Part shown: positions 8,463 to 17,322 of the stretch, one piece after another
Layout: each line of letters begins with the position of its first letter
Position numbering within the stretch: the stretch's first letter is position 1
NCBI GenBank assembly: GCA_964518595.1
Contig: CAZFHA010000017.1
Coordinates: 13,955 to 77,954, forward strand
DNA: 64,000 nucleotides
From: CAZFHA01 sp964518595
Lineage (GTDB): Bacteria; Bacillota; Clostridia; Saccharofermentanales; Saccharofermentanaceae
Direction of reading: 5' to 3'
The notes under the pieces: generated by a model
Told to the model about the DNA's origin: nothing
What the model saw: the letters and a program-made list of their open reading frames with translations, nothing else
Database searches by the model: none
Made by a program: the position numbers and the translations under genes

Positions 8463-8966
8463 TCACGGTGTAAGGCTACGATCACGATTCTTCTTTTTGC
8501 GTTTACTAACAGTCTGATAGTCGTTTGATAGAATGCTTATATTTCCATCTACTTCCAGCACAGCTAAATCTACCTCCGTCAGTGAAGCTACACCATGCTC
8601 TCTAGCCGCCTCCTCGATCTCATTAACAGAAATGCGTGCTTTAACCAAGTTACTGTCCAGTACTTTACCTTGATAAATCAGCATGATCGCACTTCCCTGA
8701 ACAATTCCAGAGAGGGAGGGAAAGCGATACATCAGACGCTTAAGCAAGAAATTTAGCATAAATAGCGTTGCCGCTGCACAAAGCCCTCCCAATAGCGTTG
8801 TGTTCGCTCCAACCATAGCATTTTGAACCGCATTGCTAATCAATAAAATAAATACCAAGTCGATGATCGAAAGCTGCGCCAGTTCTTTTTTACCAAAGAG
8901 GCGAATAGCCACAATGATAAACAAATAGACCATAGCAGAACTAAAAGCAATTATCAGATACTCCAT
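8463..8966 (-). CDS. DUF421 (YetF-like) membrane protein
   Basis: Three N-terminal membrane segments (about residues 3-20, 35-55, 58-75) followed by a small cytosolic alpha/beta domain (about 85-155), the DUF421/YetF arrangement. The pattern RLFGKKELAQLSIIDLVFIL and the later VRRGKVLDSNL-like stretch (here YQGKVLDSNLVKARIS) are typical. A Lys/Arg-rich tail ends the protein. Related spore-forming species use YetF-like proteins in spore membranes; no role is assigned here. It starts only four bases behind the threonine aldolase stop, so the two are co-transcribed. Confidence 0.88.
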   Translation of the reverse strand: MEYLIIAFSSAMVYLFIIVAIRLFGKKELAQLSIIDLVFILLISNAVQNAMVGANTTLLGGLCAAATLFMLNFLLKRLMYRFPSLSGIVQGSAIMLIYQGKVLDSNLVKARISVNEIEEAAREHGVASLTEVDLAVLEVDGNISILSNDYQTVSKRKKKNRDRSLTP

Positions 8967-8970
8967 CTTT

Positions 8971-10005
8971 TTAGCCCTCAGTAATTGCCTCGCACAAAGC
9001 CTTAATTTCAGCCTCTTCCGTGGCCCAAGAAGTACAAAAGCGCACTACACTATACTCCTGATCCCAAGGCATCCAATAAGAGTAGGCAAATTTTAATTTA
9101 AGTTTTTCTAGCAAAGAATTCGGCAAGATAGGAAATTGTTGATTAGTTCTAGATTCAACCATAAAGGCGTATCCCTGTTCCCTACAAACTTGGGCAAGGG
9201 TCGCAGCCTGAGTATTGGCTTTCTTGGCGATCTGCAGATAGAGGTCATCAGACCAAAGTGCCAAGAACTGTTGTCCCAGTAAACGTCCTTTTGCTAAAAG
9301 ACCGCCCTTCTGCTTAATGATATAACGGAAATCAACTTTGAGCCCAGAATTAGCAATCCAAAGCGCCTCACCAAACAAAGCCCCGGCCTTAGTTCCACCG
9401 AAATAGAAGGCATCGCAAAGTTCAGCTAAATCCTTTAACTCCAGATCATTACCTTCTGCACCTAAGGCATAGGGCAATCTGGCACCATCCACAAACAAGA
9501 TCAGTCCATATTGATCGCAAACCTGTCGCATCTGCTGCAATTCTTTTAAAGAATAGAGAGTTCCTAGCTCTGTTGGCTGGGAAATATACACCATTTTAGG
9601 TTGCACTGTATGCTCTCTAGCTTCATCAGCAAGATGCGCTGACAACATTGCAGCCACTTGGTCAGAAGAGATTTTACCCTCTGCTCCAGGAAGGGATAAT
9701 ACTTTATGACCGGTAGCCTCAATGGCACCACTTTCATGGGTAGCAATATGACCGCTATCCGCACAAATTACGCCTTGATGAGGACGCAGGGCTGCTGAGA
9801 TAACTGTTAAGTTTACCTGTGTGCCGCCCACAAGAAAATGAACATCACCTTTTTCGCTTTGACAAAGGGTCTTGAAAAGCGCTGCCGCCTCCAGACAGTA
9901 TTTGTCTTCACCATAACCAGCTGTTTTGACTAGATTCTCTGAGATAATTTTTTCTAAAATACTCGGGTGCGCCCCTACGTTGTAATCACATTCAAAACGA
10001 ATCAT
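8971..10005 (-). CDS. ltaE: Low-specificity L-threonine aldolase (PLP-dependent)
   Basis: Splits L-threonine or allo-threonine to glycine and acetaldehyde. It has the fold type I aldolase pattern: N-terminal F-E-C-D-Y-N-V-G-A-H-P, HIATHESGAIEATGHK around the PLP-stacking His, LFVDGARLPYAL with the PLP-binding Asp, and FYFGGTKAG with the Schiff-base Lys. The length (344 aa) is normal. The first gene of a two-gene unit with the DUF421 gene. The 5' side holds about 400 bases shared with the divergent surface protein. Confidence 0.93.
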   Translation of the reverse strand: MIRFECDYNVGAHPSILEKIISENLVKTAGYGEDKYCLEAAALFKTLCQSEKGDVHFLVGGTQVNLTVISAALRPHQGVICADSGHIATHESGAIEATGHKVLSLPGAEGKISSDQVAAMLSAHLADEAREHTVQPKMVYISQPTELGTLYSLKELQQMRQVCDQYGLILFVDGARLPYALGAEGNDLELKDLAELCDAFYFGGTKAGALFGEALWIANSGLKVDFRYIIKQKGGLLAKGRLLGQQFLALWSDDLYLQIAKKANTQAATLAQVCREQGYAFMVESRTNQQFPILPNSLLEKLKLKFAYSYWMPWDQEYSVVRFCTSWATEEAEIKALCEAITEG

Positions 10006-10405
10006 AAACTACCTCTTTATATCTTTATTAATAGTAGAATTACTTGATCAGAGCTTCATTCTAAGATAGAAATGCTCAAAAGGCCTATAGAGGCAAGCAC
10101 TTGATCAAAAATATTATACTCTACGTAAGAATACAATCATACCTCCCCTGTAGAAAAGAATGCTTCTCATCCTTTCAAGCGAGAGCAGACTTTGAACATA
10201 ATCTTTCTCCGGCAAGTATTATTTACAAATTAGTCATAAAAATTTAAAGTTCTTAACAGAAAAATCCGATACTAAACTCGCCAGATATGGTATTATTTTA
10301 TCTGTAAGTGCAATTCCCCTGGTTAATCTATTTTCCAGGTAAATATAAAGTCCTCCAAAACAAGTAAAGTCAAAATCTTCAAGCCAAATCACTAAGGAGC
10401 AATTC
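10006..10405. other. Divergent intergenic region, no gene
   Basis: Four hundred AT-rich bases between ltaE and the surface protein gene. I see a small CCTGG/CCAGG hairpin near 10318-10340 in front of the surface protein and a candidate minus-10 TATTAT near 10291, but no clear minus-35 partner. No convincing coding region. Confidence 0.5.
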
Positions 10406-13400
10406 ATGAAAAAAATCAACAAGCAAAAAGGGCTATTAGCTCTTGCCCTGTGCACGCTATTCCTCATGGGCACATTTTCCTATGGGGTAGGCTTTCTTCA
10501 GGCAGCCAGTTTACCCAGCGACGAATCAGTCGCTGATGTTACCACCCAACAAGAAGCAGATGCTGAATCCCCGGAGGCTACTAATAATTCTGCTCCGGAC
10601 GAAGAAGATACTACACCAGCTCTGGCCGAGGATAGCTCACAAGAAGCTGACAACTCCACAGAAGCTGACATCCCATCCTCTTCCCAGCCGGTAGATGCCT
10701 CTCAGGCAGAGAGCCAAACTGATTTAGCCACAGTGGAAAGTACCGAATCAGAAGCTGAGGGCAATGCCGTAGTGCCTATGGCGCCCATGGCAGCTATGGC
10801 TCCGGCTGCTGCCACAATAACCGATGAAATTCTTATTGACGGTACCTACCTAACTTCGTCTACTAATGGCAGGCAAGAGCTTGATCTGAAAAAACTAAAG
10901 GATCAAGGCATCTTAACAGGTACTCTAGTATTTTCCGGTACATATGCCAACAAAGCCTTTATTAGAATTGTAGATAGTAGTCTAACTGAAACCGGTATAT
11001 ACAATATCTCTCTCGGTGATTATGCCGGAGTTGAAATTCCCACTGAAACAGGTACACTAAATACCTTTGATACCATCAGTAATCAACAAGGTATTAGTAA
11101 TCTCATGCCCATCTTTGTTAATACTAGCGTTAATGCTATTATCATTGACAATAATGGTAGCAAAATCAATCTGCTTCCCCAATCCTATAACATTTCTACC
11201 ACTACAAGAAATCTTGCCGTGGTTATAAATGGTAGTGAAACAAAAGTTAATACACTATCTCTTAAAGATATTGCCGTTACAAACTATAATCAAAGTTATT
11301 CCGGCAGCTACGTATACCCAGTCTTTATGGGTGTTCAAGGAAGTGCAACCGTTGATAGCTTTGTTGTTGGAAACGTTGATATTTCTTACGGAAATGCCCA
11401 GTTGGGAGGCTTAATTGGTGCTGTCGGTGGGCAGATAAATCATTTCGATATCGTCGGAAATCTTAATCTAACCGGAACTATCCTAAGCGGTGGTCTCCCC
11501 AGTGCCAGCTATACTCCTGGAGTTATACTTGGAGTAAGCAATAACACTTCGATTATTAATACTATGACCATTAAAGCTGGTGCTAAGGTTAATTTAAAAG
11601 ATATTAGTAGCAGCTCTTCCACAAGTGTAGTAATTGGATTCAGCAGTTATAACGCTGCTCAAAGTGAGGGTAAGCTGATTGCCGAACCTGGTAGTGAAAT
11701 CAACTTTACCAATTTTAGAAGTACCGATACCTTAACAATACCACTGGGTGGTGAAGCCAAATATATGGATTTTGGTGGTAACATTTCCATGCGAATTATG
11801 AGCAGTAGTACTAACGTAATTATCGGAAAAGGCTACAATACAAGCATTACTAACGATATGTTGTTGATCCGCAAAACCGCTAATATTCAACTCTCGAATT
11901 CAAACTACGTATCTGTAGCCATTGGCTATGGAGCAAATATCTCAGCAAGCCCTATGAATAACTTTGTAATTGAGCAAGGTGCTAATCTTGATTTGTCCAT
12001 TGATAAAACTTACTCCATTAGAGACTACTACACAGTGGACAGTGCTTTAGGTGGTAACAACTATTCATCACCTAATAAGGTTTTGATCGGTGCTACCTAT
12101 AATGACGCTACCGGTGGTTACGAAATTATTCCTACTTCTGACCCTGCCCAACAAACGCAAATCCACCTAACCAATTATAGAAAACTAGTCGGCGCAGTTG
12201 GTTCGAGCAACAGTGCAGATCTCTATAGAAAACCTGTTCTGTCTGCCAATGTCTATGCTGAATATAGTTTAAGTAAACATGAGTTCTTTGGTGCTAATGG
12301 ATACGTCATCCTCCAGGGCGGAAATTACTTAGCAAAAGAATTGGAAAGTGGCGAAGTTAACTATATCTCTTTCACTGAATCCCGTACCGGCTCTTACAAC
12401 TCCTTAAAAAGCGTAGCTCTTAACCAATTTTATGAACCACTACAACAAAAGCTCTATCAAGATGATACCTTGGCTAGCAGTTTTTCAGCCAATATCCCAG
12501 CCGCCAACTTTGATGGTAGTAAGCCTGAGTATGATTATCTGATGACCAGCAGCTTTAACAGTAGCATTTCACCTGCACTCAAGGCCTACTATTATCCTAA
12601 CCGAGCTTTGTATCTGCGTTTAACAGAACCAGCTCCCAATGGAAACATCCATGTTAATGGCACTTTGGCTATTGAATTTGACCATCAGATTTTTGCCGAA
12701 GACCATATCAACCAGGGTAAAGTTATTACAGTTACCCAAAACGGGCAGCAATTTCCGATTCTCTTAGACGATGCTCACCAAGATCTATACACCTTTGGTA
12801 GTAGCTTAGGAGAAGAGCAAGCTAATTTTCTTTACATTCATCTGGACAAACTCACAAATAGTCTTGGAGAGCCCTTAACCCCTAATACCCTTACCACCCT
12901 TACCTTACCAAGCACCTTTCACCGCTTCTTTGAGGTAGAAAACCCTCAGCTCTTAACAGAGAGAACAGCCGCACCTTATAGTACAAATTTCACCGTAACA
13001 GAGGCCATTTATAATGTAGCTTTTGATCAAGGTGAAAGCCCAGCAGCTCGTATTTCTGACCAAGCTATACTGCGCGGAGAATCTATTGTTAAACCAGCCG
13101 ATCCGGTCTGGGAAGAGCATGTTTTTGAAGGCTGGTACGTAATGGTAGATGGTAGCCCAGTTCTTTGGAACTTTTCTGATCCGGTACTAGCAGATACGAC
13201 TCTTGTGGCAAGTTGGAAGCTCAAAACTTATACCGTAAGCTATGTGGTCGATGATAGTTCCACCCAGGTCACACCAGCCAATGCTATAGCTTATGCCAAG
13301 GGTGAAACTGTAGTAGTAGATAGCCAGAAACCTACTAAAGCCGGTTACAACTTTATTAGTTGGTTAGCTGATTTTGACGGTAATACCTACGAAGCGGGAA

Positions 13401-13897
13401 GCACTTTTATCAATCCCGGCCAAAACGTTACCCTAACTGCAACCTGGGCAAAGATTCCGGCTTATCAAGTAACATATGATTTTGGTGATGGCCGCCCTTC
13501 ACAGTCTGCCTCTGTCTTACCAGGAGAACTCTTGTCTGAGATAGCCGCACCAACCCGGTCAGGCTATACGTTCTTGGGTTGGTATCAGGACAGCTTACTC
13601 TGGAATTTTGGCATCATGACCATGCCTAATCAGGATATTACACTGACAGCGCATTGGGAAACTGAAAAAACAGAACCAACTCCATCGGTTACGCCTACTC
13701 CTACTACTGTTACAGAATCCACAGTTACTCCCACCCCCAGCCAAGGCGCCGTCTTAGGAACTAACCGCGATAGCCTTACTAAAACCGGAGAAAATGATAG
13801 TAATCTCTTACTAGCTGCTCTCGCACTAGCTGTTGTTGGTCTGAGTGCCTTAGGTGGACGTTACGTCTTTCGGAAAAAGACTTCAAAAGAACAATAA
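10406..13897 (+). CDS. Large secreted surface protein with InlB-type B-repeats and variant anchor
   Basis: Cell-surface protein of 1163 aa. A signal peptide (1-35, basic start then LLALALCTLFLMGT) is followed by an acidic, Ser/Thr/Glu-rich stretch (about 36-130). Residues about 135-790 form a Gly/Asn/Ser/Thr-rich domain with many short beta-strand-like turns such as INLLPQ and IDNNGSK that may be a beta-solenoid; I do not recognise it. A predicted Ig-like stretch follows, then three Listeria-Bacteroides (InlB B) repeats at about 868-940, 942-1015 and 1018-1086, recognised by FEGWY/FISWL/FLGWY and TLTATWA/LTAHWE. A Thr/Pro stalk (about 1087-1113) leads to AVLGTNR...LTKTGE, a hydrophobic segment and RKKTSKEQ. 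The anchor resembles a sortase signal but lacks LPxTG proline. It probably mediates adhesion; this is inferred from domain type. Confidence 0.88.
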   Translation: MKKINKQKGLLALALCTLFLMGTFSYGVGFLQAASLPSDESVADVTTQQEADAESPEATNNSAPDEEDTTPALAEDSSQEADNSTEADIPSSSQPVDASQAESQTDLATVESTESEAEGNAVVPMAPMAAMAPAAATITDEILIDGTYLTSSTNGRQELDLKKLKDQGILTGTLVFSGTYANKAFIRIVDSSLTETGIYNISLGDYAGVEIPTETGTLNTFDTISNQQGISNLMPIFVNTSVNAIIIDNNGSKINLLPQSYNISTTTRNLAVVINGSETKVNTLSLKDIAVTNYNQSYSGSYVYPVFMGVQGSATVDSFVVGNVDISYGNAQLGGLIGAVGGQINHFDIVGNLNLTGTILSGGLPSASYTPGVILGVSNNTSIINTMTIKAGAKVNLKDISSSSSTSVVIGFSSYNAAQSEGKLIAEPGSEINFTNFRSTDTLTIPLGGEAKYMDFGGNISMRIMSSSTNVIIGKGYNTSITNDMLLIRKTANIQLSNSNYVSVAIGYGANISASPMNNFVIEQGANLDLSIDKTYSIRDYYTVDSALGGNNYSSPNKVLIGATYNDATGGYEIIPTSDPAQQTQIHLTNYRKLVGAVGSSNSADLYRKPVLSANVYAEYSLSKHEFFGANGYVILQGGNYLAKELESGEVNYISFTESRTGSYNSLKSVALNQFYEPLQQKLYQDDTLASSFSANIPAANFDGSKPEYDYLMTSSFNSSISPALKAYYYPNRALYLRLTEPAPNGNIHVNGTLAIEFDHQIFAEDHINQGKVITVTQNGQQFPILLDDAHQDLYTFGSSLGEEQANFLYIHLDKLTNSLGEPLTPNTLTTLTLPSTFHRFFEVENPQLLTERTAAPYSTNFTVTEAIYNVAFDQGESPAARISDQAILRGESIVKPADPVWEEHVFEGWYVMVDGSPVLWNFSDPVLADTTLVASWKLKTYTVSYVVDDSSTQVTPANAIAYAKGETVVVDSQKPTKAGYNFISWLADFDGNTYEAGSTFINPGQNVTLTATWAKIPAYQVTYDFGDGRPSQSASVLPGELLSEIAAPTRSGYTFLGWYQDSLLWNFGIMTMPNQDITLTAHWETEKTEPTPSVTPTPTTVTESTVTPTPSQGAVLGTNRDSLTKTGENDSNLLLAALALAVVGLSALGGRYVFRKKTSKEQ

Positions 13898-13921
13898 ATA
13901 ATCCCTACTACCTTAAATTAG

Positions 13922-13964
13922 AAAATCCGCCCTGTAGAGCCTGGCTCTATGAGGCGGATTTTTT
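13922..13964. terminator. Bidirectional terminator between surface protein and ABC transporter
   Basis: AAAATCCGCC pairs with GGCGGATTTT, with an inner TAGAGCC/GGCTCTA stem. T runs follow on both strands, so it can end the surface protein transcript on plus and the ABC operon on minus. Confidence 0.85.
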
Positions 13965-13998
13965 AGATTACTACAAGACTAATTAGGTGAATGTAGTT

Positions 13999-14799
13999 TT
14001 AGGTCTCAGATGACAGTAGAATTCTGTCATCATCCAGATCTCTTTGACTAACTTGCTTAAACAAAGCTAAGAGCTTCGGTACGGTCATTGAACTACGTTG
14101 CTCTCCAGAAACGTCCAAGGATATTTCCCCTGCATCCATCATTAGGGTACGGTTACCTAAGGCCAAAGCGCTGGAAATATTATGGGTAATCATCAATGTG
14201 GTAATCTGGTGCTCCGCCACAATCTGCGAGGTTAATGCAAGAACCTTATCGGCGGTCGCTGGATCTAATGCCGCGGTGTGCTCGTCCAAAAGTAATAATT
14301 CCGGTGGTGACAAGGTAGCCATCAAGAGTGTGACTGCCTGACGCTGTCCCCCCGATAGCAAGCCAATTTTCGTTTCCATTCTCTCTTCAAGACCTAAATT
14401 CAGTTCCCTAAGCCGCTGACGAAAATAATCTAACTCTTGCCGCCGAGTCTTAAAACGCCTTCTTTGATGGCTTCGAGAGTGAGCCAGCAGAAGGTTTTCG
14501 GCTACCGTCATGCTAGGAGCGGTACCGGCTTTAGGATCTTGTAATATCCGCCCTATTTTTCGCGCTCGACGATATTCTGGAGCAAAGGTCACATCCATCT
14601 CACCCAAAAAAATCCGCCCGGTATCAGGAATATAATTTCCGGCAATCACCCCGAAGAGGGTTGACTTCCCTGCCCCATTGCTCCCGATTACCGTAACAAA
14701 ATCACCCGGCTGCAAAAGTAAATTAATCCTTTTAAGTGCCTTCTTTTCGTTAATAGTGCCTTTTTCAAAGGTCAAACTTAGATTCTCAACTCTCAACAT
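13999..14799 (-). CDS. trpZ: ABC transporter ATPase, TrpZ-like
   Basis: ATP-binding subunit that powers import. Walker A GSNGAGKST, signature LLSGGQRQAV, Walker B LLLLDEHTAALDP and switch His (MITHN) are all present; the DEHTAALDP form is typical of ATPases of this transporter family. Last gene of the operon; its start overlaps the permease by 14 bases. The T-box upstream of the operon reads a Trp codon, which supports tryptophan or an indole/precursor as substrate. Confidence 0.88.
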   Translation of the reverse strand: MLRVENLSLTFEKGTINEKKALKRINLLLQPGDFVTVIGSNGAGKSTLFGVIAGNYIPDTGRIFLGEMDVTFAPEYRRARKIGRILQDPKAGTAPSMTVAENLLLAHSRSHQRRRFKTRRQELDYFRQRLRELNLGLEERMETKIGLLSGGQRQAVTLLMATLSPPELLLLDEHTAALDPATADKVLALTSQIVAEHQITTLMITHNISSALALGNRTLMMDAGEISLDVSGEQRSSMTVPKLLALFKQVSQRDLDDDRILLSSET

Positions 14800-15703
14800 C
14801 TGATTTCGCCTCCCTCTGATTTTGACGCTTCCGCTGAAACAGTGAAATGCGCTTTTTAAGCAGTGGAATAGAAATGGCTACCGCCACAATTGCAGCCGAT
14901 ATCAACTTGATATCCGAGGGATTAAAGCTGAAGGATAAAATTACAGCCAAAAGTAAACGATACAAGACAGCACCAATAACTACAGCAATAATATTTCTTG
15001 TGACACTTTTCCGACCCAGGATGAGTTCGCCAATGATAAGGGAAGCTAAAGCTACCACCACCATACCAACCCCAAGGCTTATATCAGCAAAACCCTGATA
15101 CTGGGAAAGCAAGGCACCTGATAAACCCACAACGCCATTAGATAATGTAAGTCCTACAATTTTTGTCATATCGGAGTTAATGGATGAGGTACGAACCATG
15201 GTCTCATTATCTCCTGTCGCCCGGATACTTAAGCCTAAACGAGTTTTGAAAAAAATCGCCAAGGCAACACTAACTATAACTACAATCAAGAGAAGTACCA
15301 CTGCAACTGCCTTTTGTCCGGGAAAGGTAGTTTTCAAAAACGAAAACAGATGATTAATTCCCAACAGGGAAATATTTGCCTTCCCGCCCATAATGTGCAA
15401 ATTAATTGAATACAGCGCTGTCATGGTGAGAATTCCGGCTAAAATAGGCTGAATCCGCAATTTGGTTTGTAGCAAAGCACTACAGGCTCCGGCTAGGCCA
15501 CTAGCCAATACAGCTAGTAAAATCCCCCAATGCGGCTGCCCACGAAGGGTAAAAACAGCGCAAACGGCAGCCCCCGTAGTAAAACTTCCTTCCACAGTCA
15601 AATCCGCGATGCCCAGGATTCGATAGGAAATCATAATACCTAGTGCCAACAGAGAGTATATTAGTCCTAATTCTAACGCACCAAATACGGCTAATTCGCT
15701 CAA
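14786..15703 (-). CDS. trpY: ABC transporter permease, TrpY-like, TTG start
   Basis: Polytopic membrane subunit of the branched-chain-type permease family (BPD_transp_2), with about eight hydrophobic segments and the conserved SIRATGDNETM near the ATPase contact region and ADLTVEGSFTTGAAV near the N-terminus. The best start is TTG (LSELAVFGALELG), because a strong GGAGGTGG ribosome site lies a few bases upstream; an in-frame ATG 19 codons earlier would translate the ribosome site itself into Gly-Gly-Gly-Gly. Partner of the neighbouring ATPase and lipoprotein. Confidence 0.88.
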   Translation of the reverse strand: MSELAVFGALELGLIYSLLALGIMISYRILGIADLTVEGSFTTGAAVCAVFTLRGQPHWGILLAVLASGLAGACSALLQTKLRIQPILAGILTMTALYSINLHIMGGKANISLLGINHLFSFLKTTFPGQKAVAVVLLLIVVIVSVALAIFFKTRLGLSIRATGDNETMVRTSSINSDMTKIVGLTLSNGVVGLSGALLSQYQGFADISLGVGMVVVALASLIIGELILGRKSVTRNIIAVVIGAVLYRLLLAVILSFSFNPSDIKLISAAIVAVAISIPLLKKRISLFQRKRQNQREAKSDVES

Positions 15704-15763
15704 ATAACCACCTCCACCACAATAGACACTTTTTTGTCTCAGGAGTAACGCAAAGCGCAAAAC

Positions 15764-16819
15764 TTATCCAACAATTTCAGCATCCTTAAGGCCAGAGATG
15801 TCTATGCCCAGAGCCTTTGCTGTACTTTGATTAACAATAACGCGGAAATCTTCCATGGTAATTACAGGTAGTTCGCTTACAGGTGTGCCTTCTAAAATTT
15901 TCACCGTCATTTCCGCAGTCTGTTTTCCTAATAAGGTATAGTCAATACCACTGGTAGCCAAGCCACCATCTACAACCATGGAGTCAGCACCAGTATAAAT
16001 AGGCAATTTAGCTTCTAAGGCCACTTGTGAAAAGGTTGGCATAGCTGAAGCAACTGTATTATCAATAGGAGTAAAATAAGCGTCAACTTTTCCAATTAAG
16101 GATTGTGCCGCTTGTTGAACTTCCGAAGAGTTAGTGACTGTAGCTTCTACATAAGAAAGTCCATTAGCGTCGCAATAGGCTTTGGCCTTTTCAATCACAG
16201 AGACAGAATTTACTTCACCCAAATTATAAACAAAGCCGAAAGTCTTAGCCTCAGGGGTGAGCTCCTTAGCCACGGCAAAAATCTTCTCTACCGGAATTGC
16301 ATCGGATACACCGGTAACATTACCCTCCGGCTTAGCTGGATCTGTCAAAAGTTTTGCAGCAACCGGATCAGTAGCAGCAGAGAAGATTATGGGAATCTCT
16401 TTCGTCGCTGAGGCAGCAGCAATGGCAGAGGGGGTAGCAATGGCAACGATTGCATTTACCTTATCGCCGACAAATTTTTGCGCAATGGTATTAAGGGTGG
16501 ACATATCTCCTTGGGCATTCTGGTAATCAATTTTCACATAACCATAACCCAATCGCTGCATTTCTTCCGTAAAGGATTCCCGGATGGTGTTAAGGGAAGG
16601 ATGTTCAACAATTTGCATGAGGCCAACGGTTACAGTAGCTTCGGCACTGCTACCGGAGGTAGACATTCCACTTGTGTTTTCACTACTGGAAGCAGAGCTT
16701 GTGGCAGTGTTGTTCGCACAGCCCAGAAGACCGGTAGCTAAAAACATGGTAGCCATGCTAAGTCCGGCTAAACGTAAGACTAATTTGTGAGGTTTCTTAA
16801 AAGCGATTAAATTTTTCAT
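15764..16819 (-). CDS. trpX: ABC transporter substrate-binding lipoprotein, TrpX-like
   Basis: Captures substrate outside the membrane. A basic N-terminus and hydrophobic segment end in a lipobox (ATGLLGC), followed by a Ser/Thr-rich linker, then an ABC_sub_bind domain (PF04392-type) marked by TVTVGLMQIVEHPSLN, IFSAATDPVAAKL, FTPIDNTVASAMP and IYTGADSMVVDGGLATSG. The chosen ATG (MKNLIAF) follows AAGGAG; longer upstream readings are possible but would precede the signal peptide with 42 unneeded residues. The length matches the family. Under control of the Trp T-box. Confidence 0.9.
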   Translation of the reverse strand: MKNLIAFKKPHKLVLRLAGLSMATMFLATGLLGCANNTATSSASSSENTSGMSTSGSSAEATVTVGLMQIVEHPSLNTIRESFTEEMQRLGYGYVKIDYQNAQGDMSTLNTIAQKFVGDKVNAIVAIATPSAIAAASATKEIPIIFSAATDPVAAKLLTDPAKPEGNVTGVSDAIPVEKIFAVAKELTPEAKTFGFVYNLGEVNSVSVIEKAKAYCDANGLSYVEATVTNSSEVQQAAQSLIGKVDAYFTPIDNTVASAMPTFSQVALEAKLPIYTGADSMVVDGGLATSGIDYTLLGKQTAEMTVKILEGTPVSELPVITMEDFRVIVNQSTAKALGIDISGLKDAEIVG

Positions 16820-16872
16820 CTTGATAATACTCCTTCGTTTGCGTAATCCTTTGGATAAATCAATTGGTTCTT

Positions 16873-16917
16873 TTAGATTCTGCTGCGCCATCGTTTCCCT
16901 GGTTGTATACGTTTCAT
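16873..16917 (-). CDS. Possible 14-codon leader peptide before trpX
   Basis: A perfect AGGAGG lies four bases before an ATG that opens MKRIQPGKRWRSRI and a TAA stop. It is located between the T-box terminator and trpX, in a different frame from the lipoprotein. It contains one Trp codon. It may be translated and affect trpX initiation, but could be chance. Confidence 0.3.
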   Translation of the reverse strand: MKRIQPGKRWRSRI

Positions 16918-16935
16918 ACTGCCTCCTAAGAACAT

Positions 16936-17225
16936 AAAAAAACACCTATCCCCTTACAAGGACAAGTGTAAAACCTGCGGTACCACCTTGTTTGCCAAAA
17001 CCCCATATTGGGAATAAGGCCACTCAAAAAGATGCAAACACATCTTCTGCTCGATAACGGGAGCAACGTCTCAGCTACTAAAACCAATGTCTGTTCACCT
17101 TGCCCTCAGAGGTCCACTTGCCCGTCCGCCTCTCTATCAGGGTTCCAGCCATGCCCCGACTCTCTGTAAGTGCGCTACGAGTTTAATCTCCTCGTCGACA
17201 GTTTAGCCCATTGAACCATATTTTG
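16936..17225 (-). promoter_or_regulatory. T-box leader, tryptophan specifier
   Basis: The minus-strand RNA has a stem I with AGAGAGTCGGGG near its distal end, a specifier-side strand reading GTGGACCTCTGAG in which TGG (17116-17114) is the specifier followed by ACC, and the universal T-box AAGGTGGTACCGCAG (16989-16975). A terminator hairpin ending in seven or eight T follows at 16936-16969. TGG pairs with tRNA-Trp, so uncharged tRNA-Trp should turn on the downstream transporter operon. A TTGACA lies at 17233-17238, but I see no clear minus-10 for it. Confidence 0.93.
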
Positions 17226-17322
17226 CTTATCCTTGTCAAGACTAACCTGTCCCCTCCGAAGAAATCATGATATGATAGTAATAGTATTGGTAAATTCTAC
17301 TGCTAATAGGAGAGGATAAGAC

